Below are positions 42,333 through 51,141 of a stretch of 64,000 nt of DNA, piece by piece. The stretch's first letter is position 1. The number at the start of each line of letters is the position of its first letter. The DNA is from Streptomyces bacillaris. GTDB taxonomy: Bacteria; Actinomycetota; Actinomycetes; Streptomycetales; Streptomycetaceae. The notes under the pieces are model-generated. The model ran no database searches. It was not told the origin of the DNA and saw nothing but the letters and a program-made list of their open reading frames with translations. Location of the stretch: positions 2,666,001-2,730,000 of the forward strand of contig NZ_CP029378.1 of NCBI RefSeq assembly GCF_003268675.1. Reading direction: 5' to 3'. The position numbers and the translations under genes are program-made.

Positions 42333-44069
42333 GTGCAACGCTCCGCAGGCAGCAGAAGGCGCCGCAGAAGGAATTCCTCCCGGCCGTTCCTCGGCGGTGC
42401 CATGGCCGTGATCGCGGCCGGCGCCCTGACCGTCACCGGGCTCGTCTCCACCGCCCAGGCCGCCGACGTCAACAACGCCAAGAACGCGGGCTTCGAGTCG
42501 GGGCTCGCCAACTGGGCCTGTTCCGCCGGCAGCGGCACCACCGTCTCCACCCCCGTGCGCAGCGGCACGTCCGCGCTGAAGGCCACCCCGGCCGGCCAGG
42601 ACAACGGCCGGTGCTCGCAGACCGTGGCCGTGAAGCCCAACTCGACCTACGCGCTCAGCTCCTGGGTGCAGGGCGGTTACGCCTACCTCGGGGTGACCGG
42701 CAGCGGCACGACCGACGTCTCCACCTGGACGCCCGGCTCCACCACCTGGACCAAGCTGTCCACCAGCTTCAGGACCGGCCCCAGCACCACGTCGGTGACC
42801 GTCTACACCCACGGCTGGTACGGGCAGTCCGCCTACTACGCCGACGACATCGAGGTGACGGGTCCCGACGGCGGTGGCGGCGGCGACGGCCCCGGCCCGG
42901 TCATCCCGGGTGCCCCCGCCGGTCTCGCCGCGGGCGCCACGACGACCTCCTCGGTCGCCCTGTCCTGGAACGCGGTCTCCGGCGCCACGGGCTACAAGGT
43001 GTACCGGGACGGTGTGCAGGCCACCACCTCCACCGGGACCTCCGCGACGATCACGGGGCTGGCCGCCGACACGGCGTACCAGTTCTCCGTGAGCGCCACC
43101 AACGCGGCCGGCGAGTCGGTCAAGTCCGCCGCGATCACCGCCCGTACGGCCAAGCCCGGCACGGGCCCCGGCCCCGGCCCGGCCGTGCCCAAGCACGCGG
43201 TGACCGGCTACTGGCAGAACTTCAACAACGGCGCGGCCGTCCAGAAGCTCACCGACGTGCCGGCCGACTACGACATCATCGCGGTCTCCTTCGCGGACGC
43301 CACGCCGACGCAGGGCGCGGTCACCTTCAACCTGGACACCGCCGGGCTGAACGGTTACACCGACGCCCAGTTCCGGGCGGACATCAAGACCAAGCAGGCG
43401 CAGGGCAAGAACGTCATCATCTCCATCGGCGGCGAACTGGGCACGGTTCGCGTGGAGAACGACGCCTCGGCCACCGCGTTCGCCAACTCGGTGTACGCGC
43501 TCATGCAGGACTACGGCTTCAACGGCGTCGACATCGACCTGGAGAACGGCCTCAACGCCACCTACATGACGAAGGCGCTGCGCCAGCTGTCGGCGAAGGC
43601 GGGCCCCGGCCTGGTCATCACGATGGCCCCGCAGACGATCGACATGCAGTCGACGTCGGGTGAGTACTTCAAGACGGCGCTGAACATCAAGGACATCCTG
43701 ACCGTCGTCAACATGCAGTACTACAACAGCGGTTCGATGCTCGGCTGCGACGGCAAGGTCTACCACCAGGGTTCGGTGGACTTCCTCACCGCGCTCGCCT
43801 GCATCCAGCTCGAGAACGGGCTCGACCCGTCCCAGGTCGGCATCGGCGTCCCCGCCTCCACCCGGGGCGCGGGCAGCGGCTACGTCGCCCCGTCGGTCGT
43901 GAACGCGGCCCTGGACTGCCTGACCAAGGGCACCAACTGCGGTTCGTTCAAGCCCTCGAAGACCTACCCGTCGCTCCGCGGCGCGATGACCTGGTCGACG
44001 AACTGGGACGCGACGGCCGGGTTCGCCTGGTCGAAGGCGGTCGGCCCGCACGTCCGCAGCCTGCCGTAA
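42333..44069 (+). CDS. Secreted GH18 chitinase with CBM and FnIII modules
   Basis: A 578-residue extracellular enzyme that hydrolyses chitin. A Tat-like twin-arginine-rich signal (RRRRRRNSS, hydrophobic stretch, AQA cleavage near 43) leads to a carbohydrate-binding domain (about 44-175: AGFESGLANWACSAGSGTT), a Gly/Pro linker, a fibronectin III domain (about 190-275) and a second Gly/Pro linker. The GH18 barrel has the catalytic motif FNGVDIDLEN with Glu404 as proton donor. No second CBM is present. The GTG at 42333 follows ACGGAGG. A strong hairpin ends the gene. Confidence 0.94.
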   Translation: MQRSAGSRRRRRRNSSRPFLGGAMAVIAAGALTVTGLVSTAQAADVNNAKNAGFESGLANWACSAGSGTTVSTPVRSGTSALKATPAGQDNGRCSQTVAVKPNSTYALSSWVQGGYAYLGVTGSGTTDVSTWTPGSTTWTKLSTSFRTGPSTTSVTVYTHGWYGQSAYYADDIEVTGPDGGGGGDGPGPVIPGAPAGLAAGATTTSSVALSWNAVSGATGYKVYRDGVQATTSTGTSATITGLAADTAYQFSVSATNAAGESVKSAAITARTAKPGTGPGPGPAVPKHAVTGYWQNFNNGAAVQKLTDVPADYDIIAVSFADATPTQGAVTFNLDTAGLNGYTDAQFRADIKTKQAQGKNVIISIGGELGTVRVENDASATAFANSVYALMQDYGFNGVDIDLENGLNATYMTKALRQLSAKAGPGLVITMAPQTIDMQSTSGEYFKTALNIKDILTVVNMQYYNSGSMLGCDGKVYHQGSVDFLTALACIQLENGLDPSQVGIGVPASTRGAGSGYVAPSVVNAALDCLTKGTNCGSFKPSKTYPSLRGAMTWSTNWDATAGFAWSKAVGPHVRSLP

Positions 44070-44090
44070 CCATCAGCACCATCCAGAAAC

Positions 44091-44124
44091 CCGCAGCGCC
44101 GCCGCTCCCCCGGCGGCGCTGCGG
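44091..44124. terminator. 14-bp hairpin after the chitinase gene
   Basis: CCGCAGCGCCGCCG (44091-44104) pairs perfectly with 44111-44124 around CTCCCC. The convergent Nramp-like gene ends at 44143, so it may serve both. Confidence 0.8.
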
Positions 44125-44142
44125 CGTTTCGACCGGACGGAC

Positions 44143-45444
44143 TCACCAGGGCAGTTCGCGCACCTGCTGCACGCACAGCACGACGAACAGCAGCCCCGCC
44201 AGGGCCAGCATCCCGTTGCTGACCCAGCCGCTACGCCACTCCCTGGGCGTACGGGAGGAGTTGAGCAGCCAGAGCAGGGTCAGGGCGAGGAACGGCATGA
44301 AGAACGCGCCGAGCACGCCGTACGCGATGACCAGGCCGAAGGGCTCGTCCAGCCAGAGCAGGGCCATCGGCGGGAAGGTCAGCCAGAGGAGATAGGCGCG
44401 GAACGGCACCGACCGCTGCTGCCGGTCGACGACTTCCGGGCCCGCGTGCGCCTTCTCCTCGCCCGCCGGGGCCCGGAACCGCTCCACGAAGTCCGCGAAC
44501 ATCAGGCTCACCCCGTGCCAGACGCCGATCAGCGACGAGAACGAGGTGGCGAAGAAGCCGACCAGGAAGAGCGTGGCGGTGGCCCCGCCGAACCGGTCCT
44601 CCAGCACCTTCCCCAGGTCGATCAGCCCCCGGTCGCCCGAGGTGAGGGCGATCTGCGAGGCGTGCAGCAGCTCGGCGCCGAGGACGAGCATGGCGACGAC
44701 GAAGATGCCGGTGGTGATGTAGGCGACCCGGTTGTCGAGCCGCATCACCTTCATCCAGGAGGAGTTGCTCCACCCTTTCGCGTTCACCCAGTAGCCGTAG
44801 GCGGCCATCGTGATCGTGCCGCCGACGCCGCCGATCAGCCCGAGGGTGTAGAGCAGCGAACCGTCCGGCAGTACGGGGACGAGCCCGGCGAACGAAGCGC
44901 CGACGTCCGGCACCACCCGGGCGGCCACGTACACGACCACCACGAACATGATGCCGACCAGGACCGTCATGACCTTCTCGAAGACGGCGTACCGGTTGAA
45001 CCAGACGAAGGCCAGCCCGATCAGCCCGGTCACGATCGCCCAGAACTTCAGCCCCGGCCCGTCCGGGAAGAGGGCCACGATGGGCAGGGCGCTGGAGGAC
45101 ATGGCCGTCGCGCCGTAGATGAAGCCCCAGACGACGACGTACACCGCGAAGTAGACGGTCGTCCAGGCGCCGAGGCTGCGCCAGCCGTCGAAGAGCGTGC
45201 GCCCGGTCGCCAGGTGCCAGCGCCCGGCCGCCTCGGCCAGCGAGATCTTGACGAGGCACCCGATCACCGCCGCCCACAGCAGCGTGTAGCCGAACTTGCT
45301 GCCCGCGATCAGCGTCGCGACCAGATCCCCGGCCCCGACCCCGGTCGCCGCGACGACGATCCCGGGGCCGATGTACTTCCAGCTGGACTTGCGCGGCCGG
45401 GAGGCCGGCTCACCCGTCCCTGTGGTTGCTCTTGTCTCAGCCAT
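44143..45444 (-). CDS. Divergent Nramp-family transporter
   Basis: A 433-residue polytopic membrane protein with about eleven helices and the Nramp/LeuT-type fold. It opens with WKYIGPGIVVAATGVGAGDL, aligned with the first Nramp helix, but the metal-binding DPGN is GAGD. The TM6 MPH motif is also lost (ITMAAYGYWVNAKGW). The family normally imports Mn2+ or Fe2+; this member probably has a different substrate. ATG 45444 was chosen from the start of homology; it lacks a strong ribosome site. Transcribed alone, downstream of the GntP gene. Confidence 0.82.
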   Translation of the reverse strand: MAETRATTGTGEPASRPRKSSWKYIGPGIVVAATGVGAGDLVATLIAGSKFGYTLLWAAVIGCLVKISLAEAAGRWHLATGRTLFDGWRSLGAWTTVYFAVYVVVWGFIYGATAMSSSALPIVALFPDGPGLKFWAIVTGLIGLAFVWFNRYAVFEKVMTVLVGIMFVVVVYVAARVVPDVGASFAGLVPVLPDGSLLYTLGLIGGVGGTITMAAYGYWVNAKGWSNSSWMKVMRLDNRVAYITTGIFVVAMLVLGAELLHASQIALTSGDRGLIDLGKVLEDRFGGATATLFLVGFFATSFSSLIGVWHGVSLMFADFVERFRAPAGEEKAHAGPEVVDRQQRSVPFRAYLLWLTFPPMALLWLDEPFGLVIAYGVLGAFFMPFLALTLLWLLNSSRTPREWRSGWVSNGMLALAGLLFVVLCVQQVRELPW

Positions 45445-45641
45445 GCCGATCAAGGAAGCGCAATCGGCGGGACCGCACAAGGGGGCGTGCAGGGATCGGG
45501 CAGGGACAGGGCAGGGCCGGGGGCGCCACAAGGTGGCCTCAGGTAGCCACAGTCCAGCACCTGGTCCGCCCCTCCTCCCCTCCGGTGAGGCAGCCATGGA
45601 AGCCGAACGGCCGGGCGCGCCGCCCCGTACGCCGAGAGGCC

Positions 45642-47117
45642 CTAGATCACCAGGCTGAGCAGCGCCGCCACCACGAAGCCCGCCACCGACAGCACCGTCT
45701 CCAGCACCGTCCAGGACTTCAACGTGTCGCGTTCCGAGATGCCGAAGTACTTCGACACCATCCAGAAGCCGCCGTCGTTGACGTGCGAGGCGAAGATGGA
45801 GCCCGCCGAGATCGCCATGATGATCAGCGCGAGGTGGGCCTGGGAGAGGTCCTGGCCCTCCACCAGCGGGACCACGATCCCGGCCGTGGTGACGATCGCG
45901 ACGGTGGCCGAGCCCTGGGCGACCCGCAGGACCACCGAGATCAGCCAGGCGAGCAGGATGACGGGCAGGCCCACGTCGTTGAACGTGTCGGCCAGCGCGT
46001 CCGCGATGCCGCTGCCCTTGAGCACCGCGCCGAAGACCCCGCCCGCGCCGACCACCAGCAGGATGTTGCCGACCGGCTTCAGCGAGGAGGTGGAGACCGA
46101 CTCCAGGGACTTGCGGGACCAGCCGCGGCGGATGCCGAGCAGGTAGTACGCGAGGAACAGGGCGATCGTCAGGGCCACGAACGGGTTGCCGAAGAACTCC
46201 ACGACGGAGCGGAGGGTCGAAGGGTTCAGCGCGATGGAGGAGAAGGTCGCGGCAAGGATCAGGACCAGCGGGGTGCCGATGATCGCGAGGACGGTGGCGA
46301 GCGGCACCGGCTTCTCGTGCGGGGTGACGCCCGCCGCCCGCTGCTCGGCGGCGACGGCCGCCTTGGCCTCCGCGGCCGCCTCGACCATGTCCTGCGGTAC
46401 GTCGACGAAGATCCGCTTCCCGATCCAGGAGGCGTACGCCCAGGCGGCCAGGACCGACGGGATGCCGACGACCGCGCCCATCAGGATGACCCAGCCCAGC
46501 GACACGTTGAAGAGTCCGGCGGCGGCCACCGGGCCCGGGTGCGGGGGCAGGAACGCGTGGGTCATCGAGAGCCCCGCCAGCAGCGGCATCGCATAGAGCA
46601 GGATCGATTTTCCGGACCGCTTGGCGGCCGCGTACACGATCGGCGCGAGGACGAAGATGCCGACGTCGAAGAAGACCGGGATGCCGAAGATGAGGCCGGT
46701 CAGGCCCATCGCGAGCGGGGCGCGCTTCTCCCCGAAGAGGTTCAGCAGGCGGGCACTCAACACCTCTGCCCCGCCCGAGACTTCGAGGATCGCGCCGAGC
46801 ATCGTACCGAGCCCGATGATGATCGCCACATGGCCGAGGATGCCGCCCATGCCGGATTCGATGACCGAGACGGCGGCGGATTTCTGCACGGTGCCGAAGA
46901 GTTCGGTGACCGAGAGCCCGGCGCCGAGGCCGACGGCTATGGAGACGGCCAGCAGGGCGACGAACGGCTGGAGTCTGACCTTGATGATCAGGAAGAGGAG
47001 GAGCGCGATGCCGAGGGCGGCGACGGTCAGCAGACCGGCGGTGCCGTCGATCAGGAGGAGCAGACCACCGGTGTGCGGCGGGATCTCGACCGGCGGTGGG
47101 GTGGCGGCGAGCGGCAT
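45642..47117 (-). CDS. GntP-family gluconate/sugar-acid:H+ symporter
   Basis: A 491-residue permease with about twelve hydrophobic segments and the GntP features VRLQPFVALLAVSIAVGLGA, GMGGILGHVAIIIGLGTMLG, LPPHPGPVAAAGLFNVSLGW and SHVNDGGFWMVSKYFGIS. Family members take up gluconate, 2-keto-3-deoxygluconate or D-serine. It is the last gene of the left arm of the IclR-controlled locus, so it may import the compound that the kinase or deaminase uses. A hairpin stands between it and the ridA-like gene. Confidence 0.9.
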   Translation of the reverse strand: MPLAATPPPVEIPPHTGGLLLLIDGTAGLLTVAALGIALLLFLIIKVRLQPFVALLAVSIAVGLGAGLSVTELFGTVQKSAAVSVIESGMGGILGHVAIIIGLGTMLGAILEVSGGAEVLSARLLNLFGEKRAPLAMGLTGLIFGIPVFFDVGIFVLAPIVYAAAKRSGKSILLYAMPLLAGLSMTHAFLPPHPGPVAAAGLFNVSLGWVILMGAVVGIPSVLAAWAYASWIGKRIFVDVPQDMVEAAAEAKAAVAAEQRAAGVTPHEKPVPLATVLAIIGTPLVLILAATFSSIALNPSTLRSVVEFFGNPFVALTIALFLAYYLLGIRRGWSRKSLESVSTSSLKPVGNILLVVGAGGVFGAVLKGSGIADALADTFNDVGLPVILLAWLISVVLRVAQGSATVAIVTTAGIVVPLVEGQDLSQAHLALIIMAISAGSIFASHVNDGGFWMVSKYFGISERDTLKSWTVLETVLSVAGFVVAALLSLVI

Positions 47118-47160
47118 GGGGGAACTCCGATGGTGCTGGAGGGAGGGCAGGGCGGAGCGC

Positions 47161-47194
47161 GGTACGGCGCCCCCGGGGGACGGGGCGCCGTACC
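47161..47194 (-). terminator. Hairpin between RidA and GntP genes (attenuator or partial terminator)
   Basis: GGTACGGCGCCCC (47161-47173) pairs with 47182-47194 around an 8-base loop. It lies within a same-strand gene series, so it may reduce read-through into the GntP gene or mark a separate promoter after it. Confidence 0.55.
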
Positions 47195-47259
47195 GTACGG
47201 CGGGTTGGAGAGTTGCTGCGGGTGGAGCAAGGCGATGGGGCTGTGGGAAGTCCGAACCG

Positions 47260-47670
47260 TCAGCTGAGCACCGCGAGCGCGTCGATCTCGATCAGCAGGC
47301 CCTTGGGCAGGCCCACGTAGACCGTCGTCCGCGCCGAGGGGGCCTCCTTCAGGTTCTGCTCGGCGAAGTACGCGTTGTAGATCTCGTTCATCTCCGCGAA
47401 GTGGTCCACGTCCGTGAGGTAGACGCGCATCATCATCACGTCGTCCCAGCTCGCGCCGCCCTCCTCCAGGATCGCCTTCACGTTGGCGAAGGTCTGGAGG
47501 GTCTGCTCACGCAGGGTGGGGCCGGCCGGGGTCGGGGCCTGGCCCTCGACGGCGGGGAGGAAGCCGACCTGGCCGGCGACCTGGAGGATGTTCCCCTTCT
47601 TCACGCCGTGCGAGAACTTCGCCGGCGGCACGGTGTGGGTGGAGGGGGTGAGCGCGATCTTCTCGGTCAT
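47260..47670 (-). CDS. RidA-family (YjgF/YER057c) imine deaminase
   Basis: A 136-residue trimeric enzyme that hydrolyses reactive enamine/imine intermediates released by PLP enzymes such as serine dehydratases. Features are SHGVKKGNILQVAGQVGFLP, TFANVKAILEEGGASWDDVM and the C-terminal RTTVYVGLPKGLLIEIDALA. The catalytic Arg in this last block is partly shifted relative to standard RidA. Its presence fits the D-serine-dehydratase-like enzyme encoded divergently. It begins six bases after the IclR gene. Confidence 0.88.
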   Translation of the reverse strand: MTEKIALTPSTHTVPPAKFSHGVKKGNILQVAGQVGFLPAVEGQAPTPAGPTLREQTLQTFANVKAILEEGGASWDDVMMMRVYLTDVDHFAEMNEIYNAYFAEQNLKEAPSARTTVYVGLPKGLLIEIDALAVLS

Positions 47671-47676
47671 GGCTGA

Positions 47677-48441
47677 TCAGACTTTCTTGGGTCGGTTGGT
47701 GCCGGAGCCGGAGTACTCCCGGCTGATGGTCTCGGCGGTGCGCCGGACCAGCGGGAGGAGGGTGAGGAGTTCCTCGGCCGTGACGACCACGTTCGGTGCG
47801 GAGACCGACATGGCCGCGACGACCCGGCCGTACGCGCCCCGGATGGGGGCGCCGATGCAGTTGATGGACTCCTCGTGACCACCGAGGTCGGTGGCCCAGC
47901 CCTGTTCGCGGACGACGGCCAGCTCCTTGAGGAAGGCGGCCGCGTTCGGCGTCGAACGGGACGTGTACATGGGGTAGTCGAGCTTCTCGGCGATCGCGCG
48001 CCGCTCGGGCTCGGTGAGGTCGGCCAGCAGCAGCTTGGCCACGGCCGCGACGGTGATCGCGACGGGCTTGCCGATCCGCGAGTACATCCGGACCGGATAG
48101 CGGCTCTCGACCTTGTCGATGTAGAGGACTTCCTGCTCCTCGTAGACGGCGAGGTGCACGGTGTGCCCGCACCGGTCGTTCAGCTCGACCAGGTGGGGAT
48201 GGGCGATCTCGCGTACGTCGAGGTTCTCGACGGCCTCCTGGGCGAGCGCGAAGAGCCGGGCGCCCAGGCGGTAGCGCTGGTCCTGCTGGCGGTAGACGAG
48301 CCCGTGCTCGTGGAGCGTACGCAGCAGGCGCAGCGCCGTGGACTTGTGGACGCCGAGCCGCTCGGCGACCTGGCCGAGGTCGGCGGGGCCCTGGGCGAGC
48401 AGCGGCAGGATGCTGAGTGCCCGGTCGACGGTCTGGCTCAT
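47677..48441 (-). CDS. IclR-family transcriptional regulator
   Basis: A 254-residue regulator. The winged helix is SQTVDRALSILPLLAQGPAD with LGQVAERLGVHKSTALRLLR; the C-terminal effector domain includes GHTVHLAVYEEQEVLYIDKV and MYSRIGKPVAIT, INCIGAPIRGAYGRVVAAMS. The start overlaps the kinase stop (ATGA). It is the likely controller of both arms of this catabolic locus; the overlapping palindromes at 49681-49709 are the probable site. Tail GSGTNRPKKV. Confidence 0.92.
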   Translation of the reverse strand: MSQTVDRALSILPLLAQGPADLGQVAERLGVHKSTALRLLRTLHEHGLVYRQQDQRYRLGARLFALAQEAVENLDVREIAHPHLVELNDRCGHTVHLAVYEEQEVLYIDKVESRYPVRMYSRIGKPVAITVAAVAKLLLADLTEPERRAIAEKLDYPMYTSRSTPNAAAFLKELAVVREQGWATDLGGHEESINCIGAPIRGAYGRVVAAMSVSAPNVVVTAEELLTLLPLVRRTAETISREYSGSGTNRPKKV

Positions 48442-49595
48442 GGCGTACGTACCTCCTCGTGGGCCCGGTCGGCTGCGGTCCAGCCGGGGCCGAGACGAAG
48501 TCTCCCCCAGGCGCCGTCGTCGAGGGCGACGAGGCGGTCGGCGTGGTCGCGGGCGGGCGGTTCGGTGAGGTCGCCGGGGACGGTGAGGACGGCGGCGGCC
48601 ATCAGGTGCCCGTGCCGGACCCGGTCCCGTACGGGCAGGCCCCGCAGGGTCGCGGAGAGGAACCCGGCGGCGAACGCGTCCCCGGCCCCGACGGCGGCGA
48701 CGACGTCGACGCGGAGGGCGGGGACGACGGTGACGGTGTCACGGTCGGCAGCCTGGGCGGCACGCTCCCCTGCCTCAGCCCCTCCGACGTGCGTCGGGCG
48801 CGAGCCGATGTCAGCGCCTCCGGCGTTCGAGGAGCGAGGTCCGGGGCGGAGCCCCGAGGCGAACACCGTCGCGCCCGCACTCCCCCGCTTCACGACCACC
48901 ACCGAAGGCTCCGGCAGCGCCGCCCGGATCGCCTCCGCGCCGACGATCCCCCACGCCTCCTCCGCCTCGTCCTCCCCGACGAAGACCAGGTCGCAGCGGC
49001 TGGCCAGCTCCAGCAGCACACCGGCGTCGCCGTCCCGCCACAGCCGCGGCCGGTGGTTCACGTCGAACGACACCAGCGGGCGGCCCGGGCGCGGGGCCGT
49101 CAGCTCCCGCAGCAGGGCCAGGCAGTCGGCGGAGAGCGCGGCCGTGATCCCGGACAGATGCAGGATGCGCCCGGCGAACAGTTCCTCGTACGGCACGTTC
49201 GCCGGTGACATCGCGGATGCCGCCGACCCGGCCCGGTAGTACGCCACCTCATGGGCCTCGGTCCCGCGATCCGTCGCCGTACGGAAGTAGATGCCGGTCG
49301 GCCGGTCCGGGTCCCGGCGGACGGCCGAGGTGTCGACCCCGTACCCCGCGATCGTCTCGACCAGGTGGTCGCCGAAGCCGTCGGCCCCGACCCGTCCCAC
49401 CCAGGCCGCCCGGTGCCCGGCGGCGGCGAGGGCGCAGGCCACGTTGGACTCGGCGCCCCCGATCCCGCGCCCGAAGGACGGCACGTCGGCGAGGCGGCCG
49501 GGCTGCGAGGGCAGGAACGTCACCATGGACTCACCGAGACAGACGACATCGGTGGTCGCGGCGGCGTGGGCCGTCCCTGCTGCGGGTCCGGACAC
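48438..49595 (-). CDS. PfkB-family sugar kinase (KDG kinase-like), with an inserted repeat
   Basis: A 385-residue ribokinase-family enzyme that phosphorylates a sugar or sugar acid such as 2-keto-3-deoxygluconate. It has the N-terminal VVCLGESMVTFLPSQPGRLA, GGAESNVACALAAAGHRAAW, and the C-terminal signature VDVVAAVGAGDAFAAGF with the catalytic Asp. About 30 residues (roughly 246-275, GPRSSNAGGADIGSRPTHVG onward) interrupt the fold between GATVFASG and TVTVVPALRV; they come from an in-frame copy of an intergenic-type repeat. The GTG start has GAGGAG upstream. First gene of the left arm. Confidence 0.88.
   Translation of the reverse strand: MSGPAAGTAHAAATTDVVCLGESMVTFLPSQPGRLADVPSFGRGIGGAESNVACALAAAGHRAAWVGRVGADGFGDHLVETIAGYGVDTSAVRRDPDRPTGIYFRTATDRGTEAHEVAYYRAGSAASAMSPANVPYEELFAGRILHLSGITAALSADCLALLRELTAPRPGRPLVSFDVNHRPRLWRDGDAGVLLELASRCDLVFVGEDEAEEAWGIVGAEAIRAALPEPSVVVVKRGSAGATVFASGLRPGPRSSNAGGADIGSRPTHVGGAEAGERAAQAADRDTVTVVPALRVDVVAAVGAGDAFAAGFLSATLRGLPVRDRVRHGHLMAAAVLTVPGDLTEPPARDHADRLVALDDGAWGRLRLGPGWTAADRAHEEVRTP
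48773..48859. repeat. Intergenic-type GC-rich repeat inside the kinase gene
   Basis: The stretch contains CTCCGGCGTTCGAGGAGCGA followed by the palindrome GGGGCGGAGCCCC, the core of a sequence I recall as widely scattered between Streptomyces genes. Here it lies inside the coding region and stays in frame. Identity with other copies in this genome could not be tested from one window. Confidence 0.55.
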
Positions 49596-49637
49596 TGAGG
49601 GCTCCTCGCTGGTCGGTGTGCGGGCCGGTGGTCACCA

Positions 49638-49709
49638 TTGACCGGGCGTCGGCTCGGATGTTAGACAGCGTTGAGCGATATACGCAATGGATGTTGCATA
49701 TGTTGCAAC
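49638..49709 (+). promoter_or_regulatory. Promoter and overlapping palindromes of the D-amino-acid arm
   Basis: TTGACC (49638-49643) and TAGACA (49662-49667) are 18 bases apart, a good vegetative promoter. Just downstream lie GTTGCA-N5-TGCAAC (49693-49709) and GCAA-N6-TTGC (49684-49697). They overlap, and their position would let a regulator such as the IclR protein block elongation or bend DNA between the two divergent arms. Confidence 0.6.
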
Positions 49710-49728
49710 GAACTTCGAGGAGCTCACC

Positions 49729-51102
49729 TTGGCAGCCGACCGCCCCACCGACCGCCCCGCGTCTCCCACGGCCGACCGCGCCGCGCCCCCGGCCTCCGCC
49801 CGCGCCGCCTCGCCGTCGACCGACCGCGCCACGTCCCTGGCCGCGGGCCTCGCGGACGAGCGCGTCGACCACCGCTTCAAGGCCCTGCCGCCCGACGCCG
49901 AGGGCCTGACCGTCGGGGCGCTGGCCGCCGAGCGCCGCAACCTCTTCACCGGCGGGTTCACCACCCCCGTCCTCGCGCTCTCCGCCGAGTCGGTCGAGCA
50001 CAACCTCGCCCTGCTGGAGACGTACGCCGAGCGCCACGGCCTCGCCTTCGCTCCGCACGGCAAGACGTCGATGGCCCCGCAGCTCTTCGCGGACCAGCTC
50101 CGGCGCGGCGCCTGGGGCATCACGGCCGCCGTGCCGCACCAGGCGCGGGTCTACCGGGCGTACGGGATCGGGCGGATCTTCCTCGCCAACGAGCTGGTCG
50201 ACCCGGTCGCGCTGCGCTGGCTGGCCGGTGAGCTGGGCGCCGACCCGGAGTTCCGCTTCGTCTGTTACGTGGACTCCGTGCGCGGGGTCGAGCTGATGGA
50301 GGAGGCCCTGAGCGCGGCGGGCGCCACCCGCCCCCTCGACGTGGTCGTGGAGCTGGGCGCGGGCGAGGGCGCGCGGACCGGGGCCCGGACGGAGGCCGAC
50401 TGCGCGGCGGTGGCCGACGCGGTGGCCGGGGCCGGGTCGCTGCGCCTGGTGGGCGTGGCCGGGTACGAGGGGGAGGTGCCGGACGCCGATCCGGAGCGCG
50501 TACGGGCGTGGCTGCGGCGGCTCGTCGCACTGGCGGCCACGTTCGACGACGAGAAGCGGTTCGCCGGGGCCGAGGAGATCGTGATCAGCGCGGGCGGCAG
50601 CGCCTGGTTCGACGCGGTCGCGGACGTCTTCGCGGAGATCCCCGAACTGAGCCTGCCCGTTTGTAAGTTGCTGCGCTCCGGCGCGTACGTCTCGCACGAC
50701 GACGGCCACTACAAGCACCTCACCCCCTTCAACAGGGTGCCCGAGGAAGGGGCGTTGGAGCCCGCGTTCCGGCTCTGGGCCCAGGTGGTCTCCCGCCCGA
50801 CCGGCGAACAGGCCTTCCTGAACGCGGGGAAGCGGGACGCGGCGTACGACCTGGACCTCCCCGAGGCGCAGGTGGTCCGCTCGGCGCGGGACGGTTCGGT
50901 GCGCCCCGCCACCGGGATCACGGTCACCGGTCTCTCCGACCAGCACACGTGGGTGCGGACGGAGGCGGGGACCGAGCTGGAGGTGGGCGACTGGGTCGGG
51001 ATGGGCCTCTCGCACCCCTGCACCAGCTTCGACAAGTGGCAGCTGATCCCGCTGGTGGAGGCGGACGGCACGGTCACGGAGTACATCCGCACGTTCTTCT
51101 GA
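49729..51102 (+). CDS. PLP-dependent D-amino-acid deaminase (D-serine dehydratase-like)
   Basis: A 457-residue enzyme of the DSD1/alanine-racemase-fold type. The PLP lysine is in FAPHGKTSMAPQLFADQL near residue 110. The C-terminal D-serine-dehydratase-like domain shows the zinc ligands in LSDQHTWVR and LSHPCTSFDKW. It converts D-serine, D-threonine or a related amino acid to an oxo acid with release of ammonia. The TTG at 49729 is preferred because GAGGAG precedes it and the ATG at 49687 would put the promoter palindromes inside the gene. The first 45 residues are Ala/Pro/Asp-rich. Confidence 0.85.
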   Translation: MAADRPTDRPASPTADRAAPPASARAASPSTDRATSLAAGLADERVDHRFKALPPDAEGLTVGALAAERRNLFTGGFTTPVLALSAESVEHNLALLETYAERHGLAFAPHGKTSMAPQLFADQLRRGAWGITAAVPHQARVYRAYGIGRIFLANELVDPVALRWLAGELGADPEFRFVCYVDSVRGVELMEEALSAAGATRPLDVVVELGAGEGARTGARTEADCAAVADAVAGAGSLRLVGVAGYEGEVPDADPERVRAWLRRLVALAATFDDEKRFAGAEEIVISAGGSAWFDAVADVFAEIPELSLPVCKLLRSGAYVSHDDGHYKHLTPFNRVPEEGALEPAFRLWAQVVSRPTGEQAFLNAGKRDAAYDLDLPEAQVVRSARDGSVRPATGITVTGLSDQHTWVRTEAGTELEVGDWVGMGLSHPCTSFDKWQLIPLVEADGTVTEYIRTFF

Positions 51103-51141
51103 GCAGCCCCTCCCCCCTCCTCCCGCCCCGAAAGGCTCTCC

